64,000 nt of DNA from Symsagittifera roscoffensis (lineage: Eukaryota > Xenacoelomorpha > Acoela > Convolutidae). Numbering within the stretch: the first letter of the stretch is position 1; every line of letters begins with the position of its first letter. This document shows positions 10,346-20,889 of the stretch, piece after piece. Location of the stretch: NCBI RefSeq assembly GCF_963678635.1, contig NC_087070.1, forward strand, positions 1,666,512 through 1,730,511, read 5' to 3'. The notes beneath the pieces are model-generated. The model saw only the letters and a program-made list of their open reading frames with translations, did not search any database and had not been told where the DNA came from. The position numbers and the translations under genes are program-made.

Positions 10346-10398
10346 GCATACATATCAGCAATGAAGTCATAAATCAGCATTAAATGCATCGTCGTAAT
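10346..10398. repeat. 53-bp flanking direct repeat, 5' side of LINE-1 copy A
   Basis: This matches 5,099-5,151 with one difference (GCATC versus GCATT). The equivalents around copy B are at 11,124-11,176 and 15,604-15,656. Confidence 0.75.
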
Positions 10399-11248
10399 GT
10401 TAATTTATCTTAACCGTCCTTACTCTACAAAAGCGCTAATGGATTTATCGATAAACTGAACTTTGCGCAGCGATCTGCACCCCATAATACAAAGTATAGA
10501 GCTCCTCCGGAGCGCAAAGCTGAATTTAGTTCTTATGTCGCTTTGTAATAAGTTGGTTTAATCTGACGAGGGAAAAATATAACTTGGTCGCTGAATTTCA
10601 AATCATTTCCAGTGTTTATTCATTTTGCCTGAATCAAGCAAATATATTAGCTAATATATACTCCATTTCGGAAGGTAGTGAACAGACAAGTACTTCAGTG
10701 TGGCCGAACACGACATTAAGTCATTGTCAAGAATTAAACATTCTTCAGCTATTAATCAGTTTCAGAAAAATGTTAAGCCGAGCAGCTTCGCGTCAATTGC
10801 GTCACAAAAGCTCTGCACCTTGAGAAAACAAAACTATTTTTCCAATGAATTAGCATAAATTGACTAGAAAATTAATTAGGGCTAATTGATTTGCCAAAAT
10901 AAAGAAAAAGCCTATAGACAGTTGAAAGAATGTCTCAGAACTAACCTAATAAAAATTTTTACAAACACAAAATGTAACTTGTTAAGTTTCAAAGAGTTAG
11001 CTCAAAAATTAGAAGAAAGAACACTTCTTTTAATGAAAAAAAAACTGCATTACAAAAGGGGCCCTTCCGTTTAGTTACGGTAAGTGCACAAGCTGGATAG
11101 GGCCATACCAGCGTTAATAAAATGCATACATATCAGCAATGAAGTCATAAATCAGCATTAAATGCATTGTCGTAATTTTTCACAAGTTCAAATCTGGTCT
11201 ATAGGCTTCGGCCTCTATCGACCAGCTCTTTCATCGACGTCCATTTCG

Positions 11249-12514
11249 TCATTCCAAAAACGATGCGTTGTACATTTTGGACGCCCATAGTTTGTCAAGC
11301 CTTGCTTTGAATATGTTGACGTTCTCGCTCGATTTTATTCCTTCAGGCAATGAGTTCCAGTCGTTAATGGCTGCGATAGTGAAGAAGTTTTGTCTTGCTG
11401 TTGTTTTGGTTTTCCTCGTTAAAATTTTGTAAGGGTTTCCTCGGGTGTCTCTTTCATTGATCGTAAACAGTCCTTCCGTTGCTGCGGCATCGTACATTCC
11501 ATTCAAAGTTTTGAAGACTTCTATCATTCTTCCGCGCTTCCTTCTATACTCCAGCGTTGGCAGTTTCAGAGCTTTCAGTCTTTCCGGGTAACTAAGTTTT
11601 TGTATGTTTGCGACCAGTCTTGTCGCCCGCCGTTGAACGTTCTCAATCATGATCTTGTACTTTTTCAGGTATGGGTTTGAACACTGATTTGCGTATTCCA
11701 GGTGCGTTCTCACTAGGGCTTTATATAGGGTTGTTAGTACCTCAGCATTAAGATACATGAAACTTATCCGTATTATCGCGACCATGCCGTTGGCCAACCT
11801 TGTTTTCTTGGTAATTTGCTCACGGAATAGTAGTCTCGAGTCAACTATAACCCCTAAGTCTTTCTCGGTTTGAACATTATTAAGGTATGTATTCCCATCC
11901 AAGATGTAATTTCGTTCCGTTAGTTTTACCCTTCCCGTTAACGTGAGCGTATGGCATTTTGTCATGTTGAACTTCATAAGGCTACCATCAGCCCATTTCG
12001 AAATTACATTCAGATCATTTTGCAGTTCTTCATCTTCACCTAAAGCTGTGACTGATCTGTAGATTTTCGCATCATCTGCGTAGAGGAGCATTTGGGATGT
12101 GATTCCATCCCCCATCGAGTTTATGTATATTAAGAACAGAATTGGTCCCAGTACAGACCCTTGTGGGACTCCACTGATGACGGGTGCCCATTCCAAAAAA
12201 ATTTCGTTGACCACCATTCTTTGTTTTCTTTCTGTTAAGAATGAGGTAATCCATTCGAGAGTTTTTCCTCTGATCCCGTATCTCGAAATTGTGTTTAGTA
12301 GTCTTTTGTGGGGTACACTATCAAAGGCTTTTTGGAAGTCAATGTAGATTATATCTACCTCGTTAACTCTGTCCAGTTCTGCTGTCCAGTCGTCAAGTGC
12401 TCTCAGTAACTGTAGGGTCGTTGATCGCCCTGATAAAAACCCGAATTGCTTGTCTGATATGATAATGTTGTTTTCTAAAAATTCATACAGGTGACGTCTG
12501 ATGATTTTTTCCAT
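11249..12514 (-). pseudogene. LINE-1 B, ORF2 reverse transcriptase to C-terminus
   Basis: The 421-codon open stretch covers the RT from KIMEKIIRRHL to the C-terminus. It has motif A (DFQKAFDSVPH), motif B (GVPQGSVLGP), motif C (YADDAKIY) and the complete C-terminal part that copy A has lost (YANQCSNPYLKKYKIMIENV, RATRLVANI). It is separated from the upstream part of ORF2 by an amber codon at 12,611-12,613, where copy A encodes Trp. Confidence 0.9.
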
Positions 12515-12610
12515 AATTTTACAACAAATGGATGTCAGGCTAATAGGTCTGTAATTGTTAGGATCACTTTTTGCTTCCTTCTTGTGAATTGCTGTTATAT
12601 TTGCGCATTT

Positions 12611-13900
12611 CTAATCTTCTGGTATTTCACCTTTCTCCCAAGAACTTTGCATTAAACCACTCATCGTTTCAACTATTTCGTATCGGGATTCTCGCAATAC
12701 CCGAGGGTGTACGTTATCTGACCCCATTGATTTCGTAGTGTCTACCGCATTGAGTTCATTTAGGATTGTCTCTTTGGAGATAAAAAGGTCATCAGATATT
12801 TGATTTTCTTGGTAACCCACTACTTCCCAGCTGCCTGGTGTTTCGATCGTGAATACAGAACTGAAAAAGTTGGCAAGAGTATCAGCTTTATCTTTGTCGT
12901 TCATAGCCCACTTGTCTGGTCCAATTTTGAGAGCCGGTATTGTTTCGGTTGTTTTAATTTTCTTATTCACGTAGTTCCAGAACTTTTTAGGTTGGTGTTT
13001 GATGCTTTTGGATACATCTTCTTCGTGCTTTCGAACACATTGTCGTGTCAATTTCCTGACATTGTTTCGAGCCGATGTGTAGTTTTCATAGTTTCTTTGC
13101 GACTTCTCTTTCTTGAAACCTTTCCAAGTTTTATTTTTATCTCGAAGTACATCTCTTACTTCGGAGCTCATTGGAAATTTGTGTTGCTTTATCCGGATTT
13201 TCATTTTAGGTATAAATTTCTTGGTGGCAGAATCAAGATTACTTTTGAATTTAATCCAATTTTGATCAAGGGTTAGCAAATCTTCGTAAATTAGATTATT
13301 TTTCTAAGTCAGACCTGAGTTCATCGTAGCTTCCTTTATTGTAATTTAGCCTCTCTTTGGAGCGCCTTGTTGTCCAAAGGTTGAATTTTGCTTGTAACAG
13401 TGTGTGGTCACCTTTCCCCAGTGGAGAGATGTATTCAATGGAAGATGGTTCTAAGGTTTTATCAGTTAATAAGAGGTCTAGGAGTGACGGTTCAATATGT
13501 TTGGTCACGCGTGTTGGTCTTTCAACATGTTGGTCGAGATAAGAATCTTTGACCGCCTCAAGGAAATGGTGTTCTTTGCTGTTTTCGCCGTGATTCGTGC
13601 TCACATATTTCCAGTCTATATCGCGGAAGTTCATGTCTCACAGCACAATGTATCTAGATCAACTTGATCCTATTTTTCATTTGGATTCATGTTTTTGTGT
13701 TTTAGTTGTAGCAATCAAGTTTGTGCCAAATTGGGTTCCATATGTTTACAGAATTCTTAGGTTTAGCTTCTGTAAGAGCAATAACGTGCGGTAACAGGTT
13801 TGTTTGATGTATTAGCGTTTGTAACTCTATGAAATTTTCAGGGTTTAGGCTGTCTAAATTCCCGAACCAGAGCTCAAAATGTTCTCTGTTTCCGGCGTTG
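12611..13900 (-). pseudogene. LINE-1 B, ORF2 endonuclease and pre-RT linker
   Basis: This holds the endonuclease fragments (MNFRDIDW, LGKGDHTLLQ at 13,296-13,634) and the linker to RT at 12,611-13,279 (KMKIRIKQHKFPMSSEVRD, HQPKKFWNYVNKK). A frameshift near 13,290 splits them. The part matching 8,222-8,411 of copy A, including GMLLYIRKDI, is missing at about 13,677, so the endonuclease is also internally deleted. Confidence 0.8.
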
Positions 13901-14840
13901 TTCTTTGCATCATTGTTATCTCCCTTTTCTTTACTCTGATTATTTTGTTCCCTCTGACAATGTGAATGAAGTTGCCGGGTTCCTCTGCTGTTAAGTTTTT
14001 TGCTCGCTGCACTAGGAAGCGGACATTTTCCCTCTCTTTCATGCTCCTGTCTGGAGTGATTCTCAGGTGTTTTTGCTCATCCTTGGCATACTTCAATTTT
14101 GTCAGATTTTTCATCATGTGTTCAGCATCATTTTGTGTTTCCAGTGTGAGTCTCAATGGTCTTGGCCTCGTTTCGTTTTTTGTGGCCCTCAGATAATTTG
14201 CCAAGTCTAGTGCAATTTTTAACTATTTTTGGTTCCATTTCTATGCTTGCGCATAGCTCACGGATTAATGACATGTCTTCATTCTGTCGCAGTTTCGGTT
14301 CGGTTGATTTACTTTCCGGTGCTTTGTGTATGACTAGATTTCGTTTTCTTCTTAAACCTTCTTCCTCTTCTCTTTTTTGCTCAGCTCCAGCTTCAAGGAT
14401 TATGTCTTTCAGAGGTTTAGTGACATTTGGTTCTGTCTTCCAGGGATTTGCATTCGATCCCACTGTTGGCTGTGCTTTGTTTTTTGTTCCATTCATGAAG
14501 TAATAAAAATCCTCCATGAGAATTTTCACGAAATCAACAGTTTTATCCAGATCGGTTCTCATTTTGGATATGTCCTGATGTGTTTTTGGAGTCACTGCGT
14601 CTTTCATTAGGTTCTTTACATCCTCGGTACAATTGTCGCAGCACCATATTCCTTTAATTTTAGACATGCAATCAAAAACTGCCGTTGGCATTTTCAAACA
14701 TTTTGCACAAAAATGTTTTGTACAGTTATCGCACTCCAATACTTGATCCAAGGGATCTCCGTAGTTTTTCTACAGGTTACACACGTCCAGGCCTCATCAA
14801 CCTGTGATTTGTTTGTGTGTTTCCGTGTACGGTTACTCAT
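13854..14840 (-). pseudogene. LINE-1 B, ORF1 (PHD finger)
   Basis: This has the same architecture as copy A's ORF1: PHD finger (CDNCTKHFCAKCLKMP ... WCCDNC), coiled-coil-like middle and an LRITPDRSMKERE C-terminal domain. It carries both ORF1 frameshifts seen in copy A. ATG at 14,840. Confidence 0.8.
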
Positions 14841-14927
14841 TTTGAAAGAATTCACCTAGGCCGTTCCAGAACAACTAAGTTCCAGGTAGTTACCAGTGTA
14901 AAATCTATAAAAAAAAAGTTTCTAACC

Positions 14928-15583
14928 TTACTGTTTCTTGCTTTTCTTTTTCTTCTTCTTGTTCTTCTTTTGATTTTGAGGCCTGCTTCTTTTCGTGTTC
15001 GTTCTATCGCTTCTTTTTTTCGACTTTATTTTTCTAAGTAGGGGTCTATACTTCTTCACAAGGGACTCGAGGTTTATAAACCGTTTTATTATGGTTTCAA
15101 GGAACTTTATTTCCAATATAGTTGAGGGGTGGATTTTCAGGAGGTTGGATTGGTACCACCACTCGATTGTTTCCTTCTGGATATTAGCTTTTTTCCGGCT
15201 GGTATTACGAGAATGTCCAGCTTTCGTAGATCCTCGAAGATATTTCTCGTGCCTTCCCTTTGGCAATATGTAATTGCCTTGATTCTCCAACTATGCTTTC
15301 TGAGTATTTTGATTAGGTTTGGGACTGTTTCTGCTTTCTTGTTGTTGAGTCGATGTTTGGTGATCGTGTTATTCAGCACGTCGCGCCAAAGGATTATCTC
15401 TTTTTTGTTCCTGAGGGATCCCTTTTCCAGGAGAAAGTCGAGATTCAGGACGTTATGGATAGATTTGGGATTGAGACTCAGTCCTTTCGTTGCAAAACTG
15501 ATTCGGGACAATACTCTCTTCAATTTATTCGGGGCTACTTCGGTTGAGGCTTTGAGGGAACTGGCTCCAATTATATACACCAT
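14928..15583 (-). pseudogene. LINE-1 B upstream ORF (ORF0), frameshifted
   Basis: This is the same protein as the copy A ORF at 9,669-10,325, from the ATG at 15,583. A 1-bp loss near 15,165 (ACTCGATTG versus ACTCGTTTTG) changes frame after GKKLISRRKQ. The rest continues at 14,928-15,170 with the same Lys-rich tail. The first two-thirds differ from copy A by only a few residues. Confidence 0.6.
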
Positions 15584-15662
15584 TAACAATCTTCACCCAC
15601 GAAACATTCATATCAGCAATGAAGTCATAAATCAGCATTAAATGCATTGTCGTAATGTTAAT

Positions 15663-15860
15663 TTATCTTAGCCGTCCTTCCTCTACAAAAGCGCTAATGG
15701 ATTTATCAATAAATTGAACTTTGCGCAGCGATCTGCACCCCATAATACAAAGTATAGAGCTCCTCCGGAGCGCAAAGCTGAATTTAGTTCTTATGTAGTT
15801 TATAGCTTCTGGATATCTTTTTTGTCTTTTTTCACGTAGTTTTTCGGCTAATCGCTGCAT
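15663..15860 (-). pseudogene. C-terminal fragment of unrecognised element protein (left arm)
   Basis: The fragment reads MQRLAEKLREKRQKRYPE, then INYIRTKFSFALRRSSIL and CIMGCRSLRKVQ, ending SAFVEEGRLR and a stop. The right arm has the same at 32,081-32,305 with a deletion. The RTKxSFALxRSSIxCIxG string recalls the ends of repeat-encoded proteins I have seen in other animals, but I cannot name the family. The LINE-2 block begins just outside it. Confidence 0.4.
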
Positions 15861-16250
15861 CTTCCGCGTGGCTGTTGGTGTAACATTCGCCAGGAAGTAT
15901 AAATCGGCGGAAAATAAATTGTTGTGATTAACTTATTAGATAGTTTCATATCTCGCAATGTCAAGACGGAATCGAGGAGATGTTCACTCTGTCTCCGATG
16001 TTCCTTTGACTTGTGCGGGAAGTGAAACCAGAGTGGCGGTAAACAATGGATTCAGTGTGACCTACGCGACCTCTGGTATCACTACAACTGCTCGAGAATC
16101 CCAGTAGACCTTCTACCACAAACAGTAAAACTTAAGTTGCTCCTGTTCAAATGCAATGTTTGTTTCAAAAAGAAGTCTATTGTTCTTTCATCTTCTACTA
16201 TTCAAGAAGTCATAAAGGATGCTCTCTCTGAGCATCCTGCAACTATTGAT

Positions 16251-16400
16251 AGATTGATTGAAATGACAAATGTGATTTATTGTAACTAACATTTGTAAAT
16301 TGATGTTTTATCGTCATTTAGATTAGTTTATTGTAAAAATCCTGACGATGCACATAGTTGCGAAAACGTTCGAAATTTTATTTTTAGCAAAAATTTCTTC
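16251..16400 (+). mobile_element. Very short PLE 3'-end insertion in LINE-2 (left arm only)
   Basis: This 150-bp insertion is absent from the right arm. It is flanked by ACTATTGAT at 16,242-16,250 and 16,401-16,409 (9-bp duplication). It matches only the 3' end of the PLE at 5,739-6,402, including TTTATTGTAAA...CCTGACGATGCACA...TGCGAAAACGTT. It is a strongly 5'-truncated copy of the same family. Confidence 0.8.
16341..16372 (+). ncRNA. Second hammerhead-like core
   Basis: CTGACGA (16,342-16,348), the stem GCA/TGC with loop CATAGT, then GAAA at 16,362-16,365. It has the same core bases as the motif at 6,341 but a different stem II loop. The preserved pairing despite sequence change is what a structured RNA would show. 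Confidence 0.5.
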
Positions 16401-16701
16401 ACTATTGATTGAGTTGTCAAAGAAAGTATGGCCGATTCTGTACCTATTTCTGATCCGAGTTGAGCAGCTGTTACTGCTACGCCTGTTGTACCTGTTATAC
16501 CTGTATCTGCTCAAGCTCATGAGTTGAAGTTGATGGTATTTCTGAAAGCAAAGGCGAATTCAACTCACAAACAGAGTCTGATATTTTCAATTTGAAATCT
16601 TTTTTGTCACATCTTGGGGAAGAAAACCACGTACGTGTGAAGTCATTCAGACGTCTTGGTAAAAAAAACTCCGATGCGTCCCAACCCAGAGAATTGCTCA
16701 A

Positions 16702-17812
16702 TTGACGATGGTTTTCCCATTTAATGGTTTCGTTGTCGTTTTTCGCTGTGACAGATTAAACGATGTTCACGGTGGTGTTCTAATTGCATGCCGTAAAAGT
16801 GATTATTTCAATCTCCTTCATTCCTACAGTTTTTGCGACTTCAGTTGTCCAATTGTCATCAATATCAATAAGACGTTTTTTGTTTTGATGGTTGTTTATA
16901 ATCCCCCTCTCAGTTCGGATTATCGCGTTGAATCATCTACACTTATAAACGCTGTTCAAATTCATCATGATGAGGTGCCCAAACACATCGGTCGCTGCCC
17001 GTCAGACCAAACTGTTTTTGCTGTTCTAGGAGACTTCAATTTAGCTGATGTCTGTTGGAGCTCATACTATGCATCCTCTTAATAATCGATGATTATTTTG
17101 AGCGCATTTGATGATCTCAATCTGTTTCAAATAGTGAATTTCCCTACTATTTTGTCTGGTAATACTATGGATCTTTTCTGTTCGAATGACCCGCAGAAAT
17201 TTGTTGCCTATCGTTCAGAGAAAACCTACTCAGATCTTTATCTAATTTTCGCTCATTTGCATGCCTCTAGTGATGATTGTTTTACACCTGATGTCTCAAA
17301 ACAAATGTATTCATATAGAAAAGTTTCAACAGGGAACGTTTTAGTTGTTTGTTGGAACTTCTTTACATCAAGTTGTATGCAAATTTTCAAAGTGATTTCC
17401 TCTCCACTTTTGATGTTTCTATTAAAGCCGCACTTGATGGTTCATGCCCTAAAAAGAGTTTAAAAAAATTTAAAAAGACTCGATTTTCCTTATTACTACT
17501 CTTCTCATTCTATTCATTTACTCAATAAACTCAGAACTCTGTGACGAAAAAAAGATTTCAAGTTTGTTTTATATGACTCGGTTAGAGAGTGATTTCACCA
17601 ACTCAGTTGTTTTGGATAAAGAAGTGCTTTTTCAGAACTTTTCTCTTTCCTCTCCTTCTTGTGCTTTTAAGTTCTTGAAACAGTTTGAAAAGCCCCCAAT
17701 AATTCCAAACAACCTTCATTGGGGTCGTAACCAAGCTGTCTGTGACGAGTCTATCAGTGAACTTTTCAACGATTTTTTTGCTTCTGTTTTCCGAAAGCCT
17801 GTGTCTGACTAA
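16702..17812 (+). pseudogene. LINE-2 endonuclease and pre-RT linker, left-arm copy 1
   Basis: These are endonuclease fragments: GGVLIACRKS, VVYNPPLSSDYRVESST and VFAVLGDFNLADVCWSSYYA (GDFN motif). A stop follows, then LNLFQIVNFPTILSGNTMDLF and EKTYSDLYLIFAHL, where the usual SDH is changed to SDL. 17,564-17,812 continues into the linker before RT (MTRLESDFTNSVVLDKE ... ISELFNDFFASVF). Frames break several times. The RT itself is absent. Confidence 0.8.
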
Positions 17813-17839
17813 CTGTACTGACTGTTTTCCCTGATTCTG

Positions 17840-18205
17840 ATTTCAAGTTATCGGAATTCAATGTGCTTTGTCGGTTGTCAGGTCATGTTTACAATCATTT
17901 CCCGACTTTTTTGTCTGGTAATACTCTAGACCTTTTCTGTTCGAATGACCCTCAGAGGTTTGTTGTCTATCGTTCAGAGAAAACCTATTCAGACCATGAT
18001 CCAATTTTCGCTCCTTTGCATGTTTCTAGTGATGATTGTTTTACGCCTGATGTCTCAAAGCAAAAGTACTCAAAGAAGAGTTTCAACACGGAACGTTTTA
18101 GTTGTTTGTTAGAACCTCTTTACACCAAGTTGTAATCAAATTCTTAAAGTGATTTTCTCTCCACTTTTGATGTTTCTATTAAAGCCGCCCTTGATGATTC
18201 ATGCC
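17840..18205 (+). pseudogene. LINE-2 endonuclease C-terminal fragment, copy 2
   Basis: This repeats only the end of the endonuclease (FPTFLSGNTLDLFCSNDPQ, EKTYSDHDPIFAPLH with the SDH motif intact). It is joined abruptly to LINE-2 ORF1 sequence at about 18,205 (CATGCCCT|GTTGTACCTG), marking a duplication junction. Confidence 0.75.
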
Positions 18206-19440
18206 CTGTTGTACCTGTTATACCTGTATCTGCTCAAGCTGATAAACTTTGGACTCTTGAATTGAAGTTTGATGGTATTTCTGAAAGCAAAGGCGAGTTC
18301 AACTCACAAACAAAGTCTGATATTTTCAGAATTCAATTTTGTCACATCTTGGCGAAGAAAACCTCGTACATGTGAAGTCATTCAGACGTCTTTGTAAGAA
18401 AAACTCCGATTTGTCCCGAACCAGAACTCTGTCGACATACTCTTTATGACTGATACATGACTCTATAATGATATTACTTGCCATGAGGTTTCCCATTTAA
18501 AGATTTCGTTGTAGTTTTTCGCTGTGACAGATTAAACGGTGTCCACGGTGGTGTTCAAATTGTATGCCGTAAAAGTGACTCTTTCTATCTTCTTCATTCC
18601 TACAGTTTTTGTGACATCAGTTGTCCAATTGTCATCAAAATTAATCAGACGTTTTTTGGTTTGATGATTGTTTATAATACCCCTCTCAGTTCCGACTATC
18701 GCGTTGAGTCATCTACACTTATAAACGCTGTTCAAATTCATCATGATGATTTGCCCAAACACATCGGTCGCTGCCCGTCAGACCAAACTGTTTTTGCTGT
18801 TCTAGGAGACTTCAATTTAGCTGATGTCTGTTGGAGCTCATACTATGCATTTTCTGAAAATTCGATGAACATTTTGAGCGCATTTGATGATCTCAATCTG
18901 TTTCAATTAGTGAATTTACCGACGATTTTGTCTGGTAATACTCTGGATCTTTTCTGTTCGAATGACCCGCAGAGAATTGTTGCCTATCGTTCAGAGAAAA
19001 CCTACCCAGACCTTTATCTAATTTTCGCTCACTTGCATGTCTCTAACGATATTGTTTTACACTTGATGTCTCAAAACAAATGTATTCATAGAAGAGTTTC
19101 AACACCGAACGTTTTAGTTGTTTGTTAGAACTTCTCTACATCAAGTTGTATTCAAATTTTCAAAGTGATTTCCTCTCCACTTTTGATGATTCTGTTAAAG
19201 CCGCACTTGATGGTTCATGCCCTAAAAAGAGCAAAAAAATAAAAAAAGACTCGATTTTCCTTTTTTACTCTTCTCATTCTATTCATTTAGTCAATAAACT
19301 CAGAACTCTGTGACGAAAAAAAGATTTCAAATCTATCTTATATGTTTCGACTAGAGAGTGATTTCACTAACTCAGTTGTTTTGGATAAAGAATTGCTGTT
19401 GCATAAAGAATTGAAAAGAATTGAATAAACCAGAAGGGAC
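18206..19440 (+). pseudogene. LINE-2 ORF1-C and endonuclease, copy 3, ending at the SGNH element
   Basis: It begins with VVPVIPVSAQADKLWTLELK (the ORF1 C-terminal part again). It continues through the endonuclease (GDFNLADVCWSSY at about 18,808-18,846) into the linker SSHSIHLVNKLRTL and RLESDFTNSVVLDKELL. LINE homology stops near 19,425-19,440, where the SGNH element begins. In the right arm the same junction is at about 30,130-30,150. The element is thus cut at one point in both arms, before its RT. Confidence 0.75.
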
Positions 19441-19524
19441 GTTTTTATAGACTGAGTACCGGCCGAGCCGCTCACTACGAAAACATTAAGCGCATCGACA
19501 GAAAACTGGTGTATACCTGCAGAC

Positions 19525-20195
19525 ATGGAAAAGGGGGATTATCTGATAATGGACCCTGTCTGTGAGGTCAATGAGAAGGGCACCAGGGAAAAAATGATGG
19601 GAATGAGGTAGTAGAGGAAGGGTTAAGTCCACCACTGGACCTGGATCCCAACGAGGTGATTGAAGCAGATGAAGAAAACTTACCCTACGTAGAAGAGGAC
19701 TCGCAAGACCCCGAACAGATGGAGGTCCCCAAACATTTGGAACCAGATCTTCCGTTTACCATACACACTCGACAGAGTGACAGGACAAGACTCAAGAAGA
19801 AATGCAATCCTTGCGGAGATGACTTCGTAGTAGACAGAATGGATCTGAAGAAGATAGTGGAAGAATTGGTGGGTCTAGAAGAATTAACTGTGTCTCAATA
19901 CATCGACATAGTCGACGACCGCGACGAGGAGAGGATCCATGACCGGTCCAAGCCCGAGGTAGAAATCGACGAAGAGCAACAGCAATCCTATGAACAAGAC
20001 TTGACGAATCTGCGTGTCTTGGAATGGCTGAGCGAAATGACGTCAAACCCAAAAGATACCAGTGTCACGATTCGAGATGCAGACCGTGAGAGTATGAAAT
20101 ACATAAAAACCGAAAAAAAACTTCCTTCCTGGGCTGCCCAGGAAGGGCAATTAGTCATTCCTGCATCCAGCCTCGATTTTATATCCGGTATATGA
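19525..20195 (+). pseudogene. SGNH element, acidic N-terminal ORF (left arm)
   Basis: This is an acidic protein of about 225 residues starting MEKGDYLIMDP at 19,525. A frameshift near 19,595 separates the start from the long open part (from 19,656: EADEENLPYVEEDSQDPEQ ... MDLKKIVEELVGLEELTV ... NPKDTSVTIRDADRES). It ends SSLDFISGI, where the right arm reads further. I recognise no fold. The region includes a 23-bp near-perfect palindrome at 20,124-20,146 encoding SWAAQEG. It is probably the leading ORF of the element because nothing coding separates it from the LINE-2 junction. Confidence 0.5.
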
Positions 20196-20423
20196 TCGAC
20201 GGGGAGGTCGATGGATATTTTTGTCCGGTGAGTGGCGGTAGGACTTACCCACACTGAAAAATTATTAATAAGAAAGTAAGAATGCGAGAGAGACAAGTGA
20301 TCTAGGAGCAGAAACAGGCGAGGACCCTAAGAAACCGGACATGGGGAGTATCTTTTCTGATACTAACATACAAGTATACTTACATAAGAAATATTATTTG
20401 AGTATAGGCTGAGTTTAGGTTGC

Positions 20424-20762
20424 ATGCAGGAAGGTGTCATACTAAGTGTGTTGTGTGTGAAACGATATGTGCCTGCAAGGAATGTTCCTCGTGGGCAGTC
20501 CCCGATGGAGCTACTGACGCCTCGCGAACTAAGTCAGACAACGGAGGTGCAACCTCCAACTACGACAGGGAGAGTAACATTTTCGGACCCGAGGGACACC
20601 CTAGGTGACCCAGTCGCGGAGGAAATAGTGAGAAAATTGATAGAAACAGCTGGACGATTGGTCGCTAAAAGGAATGCGCCAGGTTCCGGGGTGACTGCTA
20701 CCTATGGAACAATAGATGAAACGGGCAGAGTACAACACTCCCAAGAGACGATGACGAGTTAG
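20424..20762 (+). pseudogene. SGNH element, second ORF (left arm)
   Basis: This opens MQEGVILSVLCVKRYVPARN and continues PRGQSPMELLTPRELSQTTE, PTTTGRVTF, then VAEEIVRKLIETAGRLVAKR. I do not recognise it. The Thr/Pro-rich middle looks like a disordered linker and the end may be helical. It runs, with a frameshift at about 20,760, toward the SGNH domain. The same sequence recurs at 24,988-25,270 and, inverted, at 28,360-28,707. Confidence 0.5.
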
Positions 20763-20889
20763 TGATACAACGTTACCAACGAAGAACTCTAAGGTCCCAG
20801 ACAGGAAGATACGAGAAATGCCGATGAAGAAAGTGTCCCGAGTGGTGATTGACGTGCAGAAGAACATCCACGCGAAGAATAACTTACAG

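Larger units (their letters stand above)
4514..10537. repeat. Tandem duplication unit A (contains LINE-1 copy A)
   Basis: The segment beginning CGCTTTGTAATAAGTTGG at 4,514 restarts at 10,538. The sequence left of the junction, ending TTTAGTTCTTATG, matches 15,782-15,795, where the single-copy continuation TAGTTTATAGC follows. This defines a head-to-tail duplication with a short ATG(T) overlap at the breakpoint. Unit A carries the PLE insertion at 5,739-6,402 and a deletion/filler at 5,506-5,556 that unit B lacks, so both came after the duplication or were lost from B. Confidence 0.8.
11177..15603 (-). mobile_element. LINE-1 copy B
   Basis: This is a tandem-duplicated twin of copy A with the same ORF0-ORF1-ORF2 layout and no PLE insertion. 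It is flanked by the 53-bp repeats at 11,124-11,176 and 15,604-15,656. Shared ORF1 frameshifts show that the two copies arose from one already damaged insertion, not from two insertions. Confidence 0.85.
10538..15797. repeat. Tandem duplication unit B (contains LINE-1 copy B)
   Basis: This is the second copy of unit A with very few substitutions. It has no PLE insertion and retains the roughly 160 bp of ORF2 lost from A. It has its own lesions, including an amber codon at 12,611-12,613 and a 1-bp loss in the upstream ORF near 15,165. The ORF at 10,584-10,823 is the same sequence as 4,559-4,798 and is not supported as a gene. Confidence 0.8.
15958..16700 (+). pseudogene. LINE-2 ORF1 (PHD finger), left arm, frameshifted and interrupted
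   Basis: The ATG at 15,958 opens MSRRNRGDVHSVSDVP. A frameshift then scrambles the PHD finger that is intact in the right arm (31,759-32,030). A PLE fragment is inserted at 16,251-16,400. The C-terminal part (MADSVPVSDPS at 16,428, then GEFNSQTESDIFNL and RRLGKKNSDASQPR) resembles the downstream domain of LINE ORF1 proteins. It is truncated relative to the right arm. Confidence 0.7.

Noticed and set aside
9736-10383. 215-codon plus-strand ORF and its equivalent at 15,129-15,641
   Set aside because: Exact antisense of the LINE upstream ORF; the Phe/Ser-rich composition is what the complement of a Lys-rich ORF gives.
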